Positions 19,684-27,305 of a DNA stretch of 64,000 nucleotides are shown piece by piece. The notes beneath the pieces are model-generated. The model did not search any database. It worked only from the letters and a program-made list of their open reading frames with translations, and was not told the DNA's origin. Each line of letters opens with the position of its first letter. The stretch's first letter is position 1. Location of the stretch: NCBI GenBank assembly GCA_002786355.1, contig PGCO01000002.1:124001-188000 (forward strand), read 5' to 3'. Made by a program: the position numbers and the translations under genes. This stretch comes from Sediminibacterium sp. FEMGT703S (GTDB taxonomy: Bacteria; Bacteroidota; Bacteroidia; Chitinophagales; Chitinophagaceae).

Positions 19684-20100
19684 ATGTACGAACATTTCAC
19701 CACAGTTAGAGTTAGATATGCAGAGACCGATCAAATGGATATTGTATATTATGGTAATTATGCCCAATATTTTGAAGTTGGTAGAGCAGAATGCATAAGG
19801 GCATTGGGTTTTACTTATAAGAAAATGGAAGAAATGGGAGTAAGAATGCCCGTAGTGGCTATGGAAGCAAAATTTTTAAGGCCAGCGCATTATGATGATT
19901 TGATTACCATCAAAACCGTTTTAAGAACCCTTCCCAGTAGTCATGAAATTTGTTTTGAACACGAAGTGTATAATGAAAAGAAAAAGTTACTCACCACTGG
20001 AAAAGTAACCCTCTATTTCATTGATAACTTAACCAATAAGCGAACCCGCATGCCAGCAGATTTATTGGCAACATTCGCACCCTATTTTGGAAATAAATAA
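19684..20100 (+). CDS. Acyl-CoA thioesterase, 4HBT/YbgC-FadM hotdog family
   Basis: 138 residues, one hotdog domain. The catalytic signature RYAETDQMDIVYYGNY contains Asp16, the expected nucleophile/base of the 4-hydroxybenzoyl-CoA thioesterase group, and is followed by YFEVGRAE. The chain then shows the standard strand pattern with FLRPAHYDDLITIKT. Members hydrolyse short- or medium-chain acyl-CoAs; some act with the Tol-Pal system, but no tol genes are here. No signal peptide, so cytoplasmic. It stands ten bases upstream of cinA and has its own promoter just upstream, so it is the first gene of the pair. Confidence 0.92.
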   Translation: MYEHFTTVRVRYAETDQMDIVYYGNYAQYFEVGRAECIRALGFTYKKMEEMGVRMPVVAMEAKFLRPAHYDDLITIKTVLRTLPSSHEICFEHEVYNEKKKLLTTGKVTLYFIDNLTNKRTRMPADLLATFAPYFGNK

Positions 20101-20110
20101 GCCCTTTTGA

Positions 20111-21367
20111 ATGAAAAAAATTCACGCATCTATCATAACCATTGGCGACGAATTACTGATTGGTCAAGTAATTGACACCAATAGTAGTTGGATTGCTCAA
20201 TCACTTAATAAAGTTGGAATACAAGTGAAAAGCAGAATCGCCGTTGGCGACAACAGAGAAGATATATGGCAGGCACTAGATGAAACCATTGAAAAATCGG
20301 ATTTAGTATTAATTACTGGTGGATTAGGGCCTACTGCAGATGATATCACCAAGCCACTTTTATGCGATTATTTTGGTGGAAAAATGGTCATGGACCAAGA
20401 CACCCTAGCCCATGTAACCTATATATTTGAACATATTTTAAAAAGGCCAATGATTGAGCGAAATACTTTACAAGCTCAAGTTCCAGATATATGTACCGTT
20501 TTAAAAAATGCAAAGGGAACTGCTCCAGGTATGATGTTTACCAAAAAAAATACCCGAATCATTGCAATGCCTGGTGTTCCGCATGAAATGAAATGGATCA
20601 TGCAAGAACATGTTTTACCATTAACATCAAAATGGTTCAACAGTGGATTTATTGAACACAGAACGCTTTTAACTGCGGGGATTGGTGAATCTTTTTTAGC
20701 AGAGAAAATTAAGGATTTTGAACAAGCATTACCTGCACATATTAAACTTGCTTACTTACCCAATTACGGAATGGTAAGGCTTAGATTAAGCGCATGGGGA
20801 ACTGATATAGAAATATTAAATAAAGATTTAGATAATCAATTTAATGAGCTGAAAAACAATGTTTTAGAACATTTAGTAACCGACAAAGATGATCCTATGG
20901 AAGTTGTTGTCGGAAATTTATTAAAACAAAAAAAACAAACAATTGCTACTGCTGAAAGTTGTACAGGTGGATATATTGCGCATTTATTGAGTAAGCATGC
21001 AGGCTCCTCTCTTTTTTACACTGGATCCATCATCTCTTATGCAAATATTATAAAAGAACAATTTTTAGATGTGTCTCACGAAACCTTAACTACAGTTGGG
21101 GCGGTTAGCAAAGAAGCTGTTACCCAAATGGCTATTGCAGTGAGAGAAAAAATGAATTCTGATTATGCCATTGCCGTAAGTGGAATAATGGGTCCAGGAG
21201 GTGCAACAGAAGAGAAATCAGTGGGTTTGGTTTGGATTGCAGTAGCATCGAACAATCAGGTTATTGCTAAAGATTTTCAATTTCGATTTGACAGAGAGCG
21301 GAATATCAGTTTAACTGCTGTTAACGCATTGAATATGATAAGAACTATGATTGTGGATAATAGTTGA
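20111..21367 (+). CDS. cinA: CinA family protein (nicotinamide mononucleotide deamidase / ADP-ribose pyrophosphatase)
   Basis: 418 residues with both CinA domains. The N-terminal MoCF-like domain carries IGDELLIGQVIDTNS, TGGLGPTADDIT and MPGVPHEM. The C-terminal amidohydrolase domain begins about residue 265 and has TAESCTGG and the GSIISYAN and AVSGIMGPGG motifs of PncC-type NMN deamidases. CinA recycles NMN in NAD metabolism and can hydrolyse ADP-ribose; the competence link is only known from Gram-positives. It is expressed from the promoter upstream of the thioesterase. The stop lies inside a long palindrome that reaches toward the E2 promoter. Confidence 0.96.
   Translation: MKKIHASIITIGDELLIGQVIDTNSSWIAQSLNKVGIQVKSRIAVGDNREDIWQALDETIEKSDLVLITGGLGPTADDITKPLLCDYFGGKMVMDQDTLAHVTYIFEHILKRPMIERNTLQAQVPDICTVLKNAKGTAPGMMFTKKNTRIIAMPGVPHEMKWIMQEHVLPLTSKWFNSGFIEHRTLLTAGIGESFLAEKIKDFEQALPAHIKLAYLPNYGMVRLRLSAWGTDIEILNKDLDNQFNELKNNVLEHLVTDKDDPMEVVVGNLLKQKKQTIATAESCTGGYIAHLLSKHAGSSLFYTGSIISYANIIKEQFLDVSHETLTTVGAVSKEAVTQMAIAVREKMNSDYAIAVSGIMGPGGATEEKSVGLVWIAVASNNQVIAKDFQFRFDRERNISLTAVNALNMIRTMIVDNS
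21352..21360 (-). promoter_or_regulatory. Perfect DnaA-box sequence at the cinA 3' end
   Basis: On the minus strand this reads TTATCCACA. It lies in the last codons of cinA and abuts the palindrome at 21361-21388. Single DnaA boxes occur by chance at about 0.5 per 64 kb, so function is unproven. Confidence 0.3.
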
Positions 21368-21388
21368 TAACTTAATCGTTATCAACTA
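21361..21388. promoter_or_regulatory. Perfect 11-base palindrome between cinA and the E2 gene (operator or stem)
   Basis: TAGTTGATAAC (21361-21371) and GTTATCAACTA (21378-21388) are exact inverted repeats around a six-base centre. They overlap the cinA stop and end at the -7 box of the E2 gene. No U run follows, so a classic terminator is unlikely; an operator over the promoter fits better. A second short inverted repeat, CTACTA (21386-21391) with TAGTAG (21403-21408), overlaps it. Confidence 0.5.
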
Positions 21389-21397
21389 CTATATTTG
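21364..21397 (+). promoter_or_regulatory. Probable promoter for the E2 gene
   Basis: TATATTTG (21390-21397) is an exact TAnnTTTG box 65 bases before the E2 ATG. A TTG at 21364-21366 lies 23 bases upstream, slightly far. The palindrome occupies the spacer between the two boxes. Confidence 0.5.
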
Positions 21398-21462
21398 TTA
21401 ATTAGTAGTGGATAGTGTATGTAAACTATACCTTATTAACCCGTTTTAAATAGTAGTACAAT

Positions 21463-23493
21463 ATGGCAATAGCTGAATTGGTGATGCCCAAACTGGGAGA
21501 AAGTATAATGGAAGCTACCATTCTTAAGTGGCATAAGAAAGTTGGCGACCATGTAAAATTAGATGAAACCGTATTGGATATAGCTACTGATAAAGTAGAC
21601 AGCGAAGTGCCGTCTACAGTAGAAGGTATCATTACAGAAATCCTCTATAATGTTAACGATGTAGTGCCAATTGGAACAGTAATTGTTCGGCTAGAAACAG
21701 CAGCGAACATTGCTACTTCAGCTACAGTTGCAGCACCAGTTATTGAAACACCTGTTGTTGTTGCACCTGCTCCTGCACCAGTTATTGAAACACCGGTTGT
21801 TGCTGCTCCAGCTCCCGCACCAGTTATTGAAACGCCTGTTCAAGCACCTGTTGTTGATGCGCCAGCTCCTACTCCAATGCCTGCACCTGCACCTATTCCA
21901 GTAGCAGTTCCAGTAGCAGCACCAGTGCAAGAAGTCCCTTACACGCCATCAGCTCCATTGATAGACTTCATGAATAAGCCTGCATCTAATAGATTTTATT
22001 CACCATTGGTGTTAAACATCGCTAATAGTGAAGGAATTAGTTTAAGTGAATTAGAAAGAATACCGGGTACGGGCAATGATGGACGCGTTTCTAAAAAAGA
22101 TATTTTACAATATGTAGCAGATAAGAAAGCTGGAAGAGTACCTAGTTACCAACCAACTCCAATGTATGCTCCAGCACCACAGCCAATTGCAGCACCTCAG
22201 CCAATTGCAGCACCTCAGCCAATTGCAGCACCACAGCCAATTGCAGCACCACAGCCAATTGCAGCACCACAGCCAATTGTGATACCACAACCTGTTGCAG
22301 CTCCAGTTGCTCAACCAATTGTAGCACCTGTTGTTCAACCAATAGTAGCGCCACAACCAATTGCTACACCAGAACCTATTGTCACAGCTGCACCGCAACC
22401 TATTGAAGTTCCACAACCAGTGGCACAACCGGTGGAAGCTCCTGTTGCTCAACCAATAACAGCACCAGTTGCACAACCAGTTGCAGCCCCTGTTGCTCAA
22501 CCAATAGCAGCACCAGTTGCACAACCTGTAGCAGCACCACAACCAATTGTTCCACCGCAACCCATCTCACAGCCTGCACCTCAGCCAGTTGTTCCTGTTT
22601 ACCAAGAACCGATTGTGCCCATTGTACCTGTTGAGCCACTTATAAAGAGCAATTCAAGATTCCCTGAACAAACTGCTGCAGTTTATTCAGCACCAGTTCA
22701 GCCTGCACCTCAAGCAATTATTGCACAAACTGCAGGAAAATATTCAGATCCAGCAATGGCTAGTGTTACCGGTGCAACTGAAATTATTGAAATGGACCGT
22801 ATGCGCAAGCTAATTGCGAAACATATGGTAGACAGCAAACATACCAGCCCACATGTTACCAGCTTTGCTGAAGCAGATGTAACAAATATGGTACAGTGGA
22901 GAAACAAAGTGAAGGGAGATTTTGAACATCGTGAAGGAACCAAACTTACTTTCACGCCAATGTTTGTAGAATGTATCGCTAGCGTAATAAAACGTTTCCC
23001 TTATATTAATTGCTCTTTAGACGGAGATAAAATTATTCTAAAGAAAGACATCAATATAGGAATGGCCACTGCACTTCCTTCTGGTAATTTGATAGTACCA
23101 GTGATTAAAGCGGCAGACCAACTTAATATTGTAGGATTAAGCAAAGCAGTAAATAGCTTGGCTGATGCTGCAAGAAATGCAAAATTAAAACCAGAAGATA
23201 CCACAGGTGGTACATTTACTTTAACCAATGTAGGCACTTTCGGTAGTTTGATGGGAACACCTATCATCAGCCAACCACAAGTAGCCATACTTGCAGTGGG
23301 TGCTATCAAAAAACGCCCAATGGTAATGGAAGGCCCTGAAGGAGATTTCATTGCAATAAGACATATGATGTATTTGTCTTTAAGCTATGACCATCGAATA
23401 GTGGATGGTAGTATTGGTGCCAGTTTCTTAACTGAAGTGGCTAAAGAGTTTGAAAAATGGGATATTAATAAACAATGGTTCCACTACATATAA
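21463..23493 (+). CDS. 2-oxoacid dehydrogenase E2 (dihydrolipoamide acyltransferase) with very long Pro/Ala/Gln linkers
   Basis: 676 residues, the acyltransferase core of a pyruvate, 2-oxoglutarate or branched-chain 2-oxoacid dehydrogenase complex. Domains in order: one lipoyl domain (about 1-77, lipoylated Lys44 in DIATDKVDSE); linker 1 with copies of APAPVIETPV (about 86-165); a peripheral-subunit-binding domain (about 178-225, LELERIPGTGNDGRVSKKDI-type core); linker 2 (about 226-430) built of PQPIAA- and APVAQPI-like units; and the catalytic domain with His644 in DHRIVDG. Linker 2 is several times the usual 20-40 residues. No E1 or E3 gene is near, so the substrate is not assignable. Confidence 0.93.
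   Translation: MAIAELVMPKLGESIMEATILKWHKKVGDHVKLDETVLDIATDKVDSEVPSTVEGIITEILYNVNDVVPIGTVIVRLETAANIATSATVAAPVIETPVVVAPAPAPVIETPVVAAPAPAPVIETPVQAPVVDAPAPTPMPAPAPIPVAVPVAAPVQEVPYTPSAPLIDFMNKPASNRFYSPLVLNIANSEGISLSELERIPGTGNDGRVSKKDILQYVADKKAGRVPSYQPTPMYAPAPQPIAAPQPIAAPQPIAAPQPIAAPQPIAAPQPIVIPQPVAAPVAQPIVAPVVQPIVAPQPIATPEPIVTAAPQPIEVPQPVAQPVEAPVAQPITAPVAQPVAAPVAQPIAAPVAQPVAAPQPIVPPQPISQPAPQPVVPVYQEPIVPIVPVEPLIKSNSRFPEQTAAVYSAPVQPAPQAIIAQTAGKYSDPAMASVTGATEIIEMDRMRKLIAKHMVDSKHTSPHVTSFAEADVTNMVQWRNKVKGDFEHREGTKLTFTPMFVECIASVIKRFPYINCSLDGDKIILKKDINIGMATALPSGNLIVPVIKAADQLNIVGLSKAVNSLADAARNAKLKPEDTTGGTFTLTNVGTFGSLMGTPIISQPQVAILAVGAIKKRPMVMEGPEGDFIAIRHMMYLSLSYDHRIVDGSIGASFLTEVAKEFEKWDINKQWFHYI
22177..22284 (+). 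repeat. 18-base tandem repeat encoding PQPIAA in the E2 linker
   Basis: Five near-identical 18-base units (CCACAGCCAATTGCAGCA with C-A/C-T variation at the third base) run from 22177 to 22266, and a sixth diverges after 12 bases. They encode residues 239-268. Diverged related units continue on both sides to about 22570. The DNA-level identity suggests recent slippage or unequal crossover and potential length variation. Confidence 0.9.
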
Positions 23494-24212
23494 ACTTAAA
23501 AAAAGCCCTGATAATTATCGGGGCTTTTTTATACAGCACAATTTTATTTACACAAACACCAGGCTTAGGTACTTGGAATGTTCTTACAGGACGTTTCAAT
23601 TATAATAGCAAATGGCATGGGTTTGTGGAACTTCAATTGCGATCTCAACAAACCTATGATCACTTTAACTACCATGAAGTGAAAGGGGGAATTGGATATA
23701 TGATTACTCCTTCTTTATCTGCTTTAGTAGGAACAGGCCGTTACGTCACTTATCAAGTAAATGATAATTTTAAATCACCCTTCTTGGTTTCGGAAAATAG
23801 GATATGGCAACAATTGATTTATAATCAAAACTTTTCAGGGTTTCGTATAGAGCATCGTTTAAGAGCCGAACAACGTTATACTTCATCAGGATATAGAAAT
23901 AGATTTAGATATAGGCTTAGCGCAGTTATACCGCTCAATAAAAAAACGATTACCAACAAAACAATATTTTTAAATACATCTAACGAATTTCATTTTAATA
24001 ATGAAAATGTTTTTTACGAGCAGAATCGCTTTTATTTGGGTGGAGGGTATAATTTCAGTAATAAGTTAAGCTTACAAATGGGTTGGATTTATCGTTCCGA
24101 CTTTTTTAGCCAAAACAGGGCTCAATACAAGAATTTTTTACAAACAAGCCTTCAATTTACCTTCAGCAAAAGTAAATCCGCTCCCATAAGAAATATAGGA
24201 TCTGTTGATTAA
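23475..24212 (+). CDS. DUF2490 domain protein, secreted
   Basis: 245 residues. The N-terminus is a signal peptide with a KKALIIIGAFLY hydrophobic core, cleaved near LFTQ, followed by LGTWNVLTGRFNYNSKWHGFVELQLRSQQTYDHFN, which I give only in outline: the DUF2490 family starts with WN and continues with alternating strands typical of a small outer-membrane barrel (LYRFRYRLSAVIPL-type segments). The ATG at 23475 overlaps the last 19 bases of the E2 gene. No later Met would preserve the signal peptide. The E2 intrinsic terminator is embedded in codons 9-19. It ends at the base before rsmD on the other strand. Function unknown. Confidence 0.85.
   Translation: MVPLHINLKKALIIIGAFLYSTILFTQTPGLGTWNVLTGRFNYNSKWHGFVELQLRSQQTYDHFNYHEVKGGIGYMITPSLSALVGTGRYVTYQVNDNFKSPFLVSENRIWQQLIYNQNFSGFRIEHRLRAEQRYTSSGYRNRFRYRLSAVIPLNKKTITNKTIFLNTSNEFHFNNENVFYEQNRFYLGGGYNFSNKLSLQMGWIYRSDFFSQNRAQYKNFLQTSLQFTFSKSKSAPIRNIGSVD
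23499..23530 (+). terminator. Intrinsic terminator inside the DUF2490 signal-peptide codons
   Basis: Arms AAAAAAGCCCTGAT (23499-23512) and ATCGGGGCTTTTTT (23517-23530) pair over 14 positions with one G-U, around a four-base loop AATT, and end in six U. It lies six bases after the E2 stop but within the DUF2490 reading frame. Confidence 0.85.
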
Positions 24213-24755
24213 CTAGTTTACAGCTTCAAAAAAGGAGAAAAGCGTAGTGCCATAATTCCGCACAAAAGAAAATCCTTCAAATTTTTCATACGCATTTCGA
24301 GGGGTATGTTCTAATACAAAGAACCCTCCTGGAGCAATCATTTTTTTTGCAACAATGATCTTGGGTAATTCGTCAATGGTTCCTAACGCATAGGGTGGGC
24401 CTGCAAAAATAAAATCAAATTGCTTGGTACAGCTTTGTAAAAAAGCAAATACATCCATTTTTAGCAATTGTACATTTTCCATTCCTAACATTGCCGCATT
24501 CTTGGCAATAAATCCATGCATGATGGAATCTTTTTCTACAATGGTTAGCTGTTCAGCACCTCTGGAAGCAAGTTCATAGCTGATGCAACCTGTACCCCCA
24601 AATAAATCAAGTGTTTCAATACCATCAAAGCTCATTCTATTTTGCAAAATATTGAATAAGCCTTCTTTTGCAATATCGGTAGTTGGTCTAGTATGAGGCA
24701 TATTTGCTGGAGGGTTGATTCGCCTCCCCCCCCATTTCCCAGAAATTATTCTCAT
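24213..24755 (-). CDS. rsmD: 16S rRNA (guanine966-N2)-methyltransferase RsmD family
   Basis: 180 residues, normal RsmD length. It starts RIISGKWGGRRI, continues RPTTDIAKEGLFNIL, and has SAM motif I as LDLFGGTGCISYELASRGA. Motif IV, which is (D/N)PP(Y/F) in family members, reads GPPY here (Gly119): codon GGC instead of the Asp codon GAC. That residue normally accepts the base amino group, so activity may be altered, or the change may be a lineage trait. The gene overlaps the DUF3822 gene by four bases, a pairing common in Bacteroidota, and abuts the convergent DUF2490 gene. Confidence 0.92.
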   Translation of the reverse strand: MRIISGKWGGRRINPPANMPHTRPTTDIAKEGLFNILQNRMSFDGIETLDLFGGTGCISYELASRGAEQLTIVEKDSIMHGFIAKNAAMLGMENVQLLKMDVFAFLQSCTKQFDFIFAGPPYALGTIDELPKIIVAKKMIAPGGFFVLEHTPRNAYEKFEGFSFVRNYGTTLFSFFEAVN

Positions 24756-25594
24756 AATGCCAGTTTAAAAAATGGCGCAAAATAATGAGCCGGATATTCT
24801 TTATTTACCTCTACCATTATACCAGAAGCTTCTGTCGAATTCAACTCTATTTGATCAAAAACTTTAAACAGATTATCGTACAATTCAGTATTTAAATCAA
24901 TCATTCCACTTAATTCAACTATTGTCTTTTTAGGATCTATTCCAAATTGCTGATTACATCTAAGTATATAATACAATGCGTCTTCAGCCAATTTATAAGG
25001 GAATGTTTGAATCATCTGAACAACTGAATCCTTAAATATTGCAATGATAAAATGTCCATGGTAAAATTGCAATTTCACCAATTGTTCGTCATTTTTTCTT
25101 CTATTCATCACATCGTTTAACAACGATGTGTAAACATGCGCTGTTTGAAATATGATGAATTGTCGGGTAAACAATTCGGCAAGAGATTTCTTAATACGGT
25201 AGGTATTGATTAAACTTTTGGTAGAATTGAGCTTTTCATATTTCACATCCATCCGATTACTTTCCCCATAAATAAGGTTCAAATAATCTTCCGCTGATGT
25301 GGCAGTTAAAAACTTTTCTGGCACCAAAATCGATTCTGGTGTACAGAAAAAACAAGTAACCAATTTATAGGTTTTATTGAATAGCTTAGAAATGGTTTTA
25401 ATTTCATAAAAGATATCATTCCAATCTTCGGTTTGATCTTTATCTAAACTAAAATATTCAAATGCAACAATAGTACCGCTGTCAATTGATTTAGACATAC
25501 AACGCAGCTCTTGCTCATCCAATTCTATGATGAGCTGAAATGCTGATCCACTGATTGGATCATCTTTATAAAATCCTGCTTTTTTCCTAGCCAT
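24752..25594 (-). CDS. DUF3822 family protein
   Basis: 280 residues, a Bacteroidota-specific family usually found directly before rsmD, as here (four-base overlap). The fold is expected to be related to the ASKHA/actin-like superfamily: the sequence has FEYFSLDKDQ, a middle helix-rich region, and FYHGHFIIAIFKDSVVQMIQ followed by VELSGMIDLNTEL, which resemble the phosphate and hinge segments loosely. No signal peptide or membrane segment is present. Function is unknown, although the fixed link to rsmD suggests a ribosome or translation role. A TATCTTCG box stands about 50 bases upstream. Confidence 0.82.
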   Translation of the reverse strand: MARKKAGFYKDDPISGSAFQLIIELDEQELRCMSKSIDSGTIVAFEYFSLDKDQTEDWNDIFYEIKTISKLFNKTYKLVTCFFCTPESILVPEKFLTATSAEDYLNLIYGESNRMDVKYEKLNSTKSLINTYRIKKSLAELFTRQFIIFQTAHVYTSLLNDVMNRRKNDEQLVKLQFYHGHFIIAIFKDSVVQMIQTFPYKLAEDALYYILRCNQQFGIDPKKTIVELSGMIDLNTELYDNLFKVFDQIELNSTEASGIMVEVNKEYPAHYFAPFFKLAL

Positions 25595-25642
25595 TCAAAG
25601 TAATTACGGTGCAATAATATATAAAAAAGCATTAACGGAGAG

Positions 25643-25650
25643 CGAAGATA
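25643..25650 (-). promoter_or_regulatory. Possible -7 box for DUF3822-rsmD
   Basis: On the minus strand TATCTTCG, a one-base variant of TAnnTTTG, 48 bases before the DUF3822 start. Identical to the box upstream of gyrA. Confidence 0.35.
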
Positions 25651-25669
25651 TTATCAGACTTCATTTTAC

Positions 25670-25677
25670 TAACTTCG
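25670..25677 (+). promoter_or_regulatory. Possible -7 box for the MATE gene
   Basis: TAACTTCG, a one-base variant of TAnnTTTG, ends nine bases before the MATE transporter ATG. It is followed by CAAC, and would give an almost leaderless message. Confidence 0.35.
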
Positions 25678-25686
25678 CAACCCAAT

Positions 25687-27042
25687 ATGAGCGTCCATTC
25701 ACCACTCAATCTTCAGGTAAACACAGGAAATAAAGCAATCCTGCGTATTGCGTTGCCCATATCTGCATCTATTGTGGTTCCGCAAATTAATTTTATTACC
25801 AATAATATTTTTTTGGGGGGATTAGGGCAGAAAGAATTAGGAATTGCAGGCATTACTGGGGTATACTACCTCATGTTTGCAGTGATTGGACATGGATTGA
25901 ATAATGGATTACAGGCGTTGATTTCTAGACGAGCAGGCGAAAATAAAATTGATGAAATAGGAAGTCTTTTTTGGCATGGAGTAAGAATAGCCATGTTCTT
26001 CGCCAGTTTTGGTATTTTAATGACCTGGTTTGTAGCCCCCATGATTTTAAAATGGTCCTTGCATGATCAAGAAGGCATCAACATGGCGGTAAGTTTTTTA
26101 TCCATTCGGATTTGGGGCTTACCCCTACTCTATATTTATCAAATGCGCAATGCGTTATTGGTAGGAATTAATCAAAGCAAACTACTTGTATTAGGAACTG
26201 CAAGTGAAGCCATCGTTAATATCATTTTCGACTATGGATTAATTTATGGCAAACTGGGTATGCCTAATCTAGGATTTAATGGGGCTGCTTATGCATCAAT
26301 TATAGCAGAGGGGGCAGGTTTGTTAGCCGTCTTATTGGTGATCAGATTCAATGGTATTAGCCAAAAAATCAATTTATTTAAAAAAGTGGCTTACCAATAT
26401 TCTTATATCAAATTAATTTTAAATCAATCGTACCCGCTCATATTGCAACATGTGATTAGTATTATGAGTTGGGAGTATTTTTATATTTTGATTGAACATC
26501 ATGGTGCAAGAGACCTAGCTGTTTCAAATACGATGCGCAATCTATTTGGATTCTTTGGTTGTTTTACATGGGCATTTGCAGCTACAACCAATACGATGGT
26601 AAGTAATGTGATTGGACAAGGAAGAAAGGAAGAAGTCCTCCCTTTGATTTACAGAATATTAAAGTGGAGTATGGGTTTTGCATTCATTGTATTTATACTC
26701 CTGAATGCTTTCCCAAGGGCCTTCCTTGGCATTTATGGACAAGGCGAAGACTTTATACAGGCTGGTATTCCAGTCATAAGAGTAGTATCTATTGCGATGA
26801 TCATGATGTCTGCCGCAACAGTTTGGGTTAATGCGGTAACAGGAACTGGGAATTCGAAAATGAATTTGCTTACAGAAATCGCAACGATTATTTTTTACTT
26901 AGTATATGTATACATCGTATTAGAAAAAATGAACTTGCCCATCACATGGGGATGGGCAAGCGAATGGGTTTATTGGACTATCATGTTTATTCCATCGTTT
27001 TGGTATATTACCAGCAATCGTTGGAAAAAAATCAATATTTAA
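25687..27042 (+). CDS. MATE family efflux transporter
   Basis: 451 residues with twelve hydrophobic segments. The two-halves architecture of MATE (NorM/DinF) transporters is seen: the first half opens with ILRIALPISASIVVPQ and the VGINQSK turn, the second with LILNQSYPLILQHVIS. The pattern of short loops and the GLNNGLQALISRRAGEN segment after TM2 (QALISRRAG) is typical. MATE proteins export cationic drugs or metabolites using Na+ or H+ gradients; substrate unknown. The 3' end overlaps the acyl-CoA-binding protein gene by four bases in convergent orientation. Confidence 0.93.
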   Translation: MSVHSPLNLQVNTGNKAILRIALPISASIVVPQINFITNNIFLGGLGQKELGIAGITGVYYLMFAVIGHGLNNGLQALISRRAGENKIDEIGSLFWHGVRIAMFFASFGILMTWFVAPMILKWSLHDQEGINMAVSFLSIRIWGLPLLYIYQMRNALLVGINQSKLLVLGTASEAIVNIIFDYGLIYGKLGMPNLGFNGAAYASIIAEGAGLLAVLLVIRFNGISQKINLFKKVAYQYSYIKLILNQSYPLILQHVISIMSWEYFYILIEHHGARDLAVSNTMRNLFGFFGCFTWAFAATTNTMVSNVIGQGRKEEVLPLIYRILKWSMGFAFIVFILLNAFPRAFLGIYGQGEDFIQAGIPVIRVVSIAMIMMSAATVWVNAVTGTGNSKMNLLTEIATIIFYLVYVYIVLEKMNLPITWGWASEWVYWTIMFIPSFWYITSNRWKKINI

Positions 27043-27296
27043 CCCTTCAATTCCTTTACTAAGTCAATATATTGTTGCATAGCACCATCTTTGGCAAGAC
27101 CTTGCAATTTTGCCCAGGCTTCGTGTTTAAACTTAGCTACAAAGTCGAACATATTAGATGGGCCCTCTTCTTTGTTATCACCTTCTGTTGCTTGCTTATA
27201 CAATGCATACAGCTTTAATAGGGTGTCGTTATCGGGTTTTTCAGACAAAGTTTTGCTGTTCGCAACAGCTTCTAAAAATAATTCTTGTAAGCTCAT
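27039..27296 (-). CDS. Acyl-CoA-binding protein (ACBP)
   Basis: 85 residues, one complete ACBP four-helix domain, which buffers and carries long-chain acyl-CoAs. The signature LLKLYALYKQATEGDN contains the conserved YxxYKQAT core, followed by FDFVAKFKHEAWAKLQG where the Lys and Trp of the ligand pocket lie. ACBPs are usual in eukaryotes and scattered in bacteria, including Bacteroidota. No signal peptide, so cytoplasmic. It is the last gene of the trxB-folB-TPR run, nine bases after the TPR gene. Confidence 0.95.
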   Translation of the reverse strand: MSLQELFLEAVANSKTLSEKPDNDTLLKLYALYKQATEGDNKEEGPSNMFDFVAKFKHEAWAKLQGLAKDGAMQQYIDLVKELKG

Positions 27297-27305
27297 ATGA
27301 TGGTT

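Noticed and set aside
22177..22284. 18-base repeats as a CRISPR array
   Set aside because: They are contiguous, in frame and without spacers; they encode a protein linker.
21710..22639. Long alternative-frame proteins rich in Leu, Cys/Trp or Val/Gln over the E2 linker
   Set aside because: These are by-products of the repeated Pro/Ala/Gln codons; the composition is that of a repeat read in the wrong frame.
26943..26969. Repeated CATGGGGATGGGC-like sequence in the MATE gene as a regulatory site
   Set aside because: It lies within well-conserved codons and has no partner repeat elsewhere.
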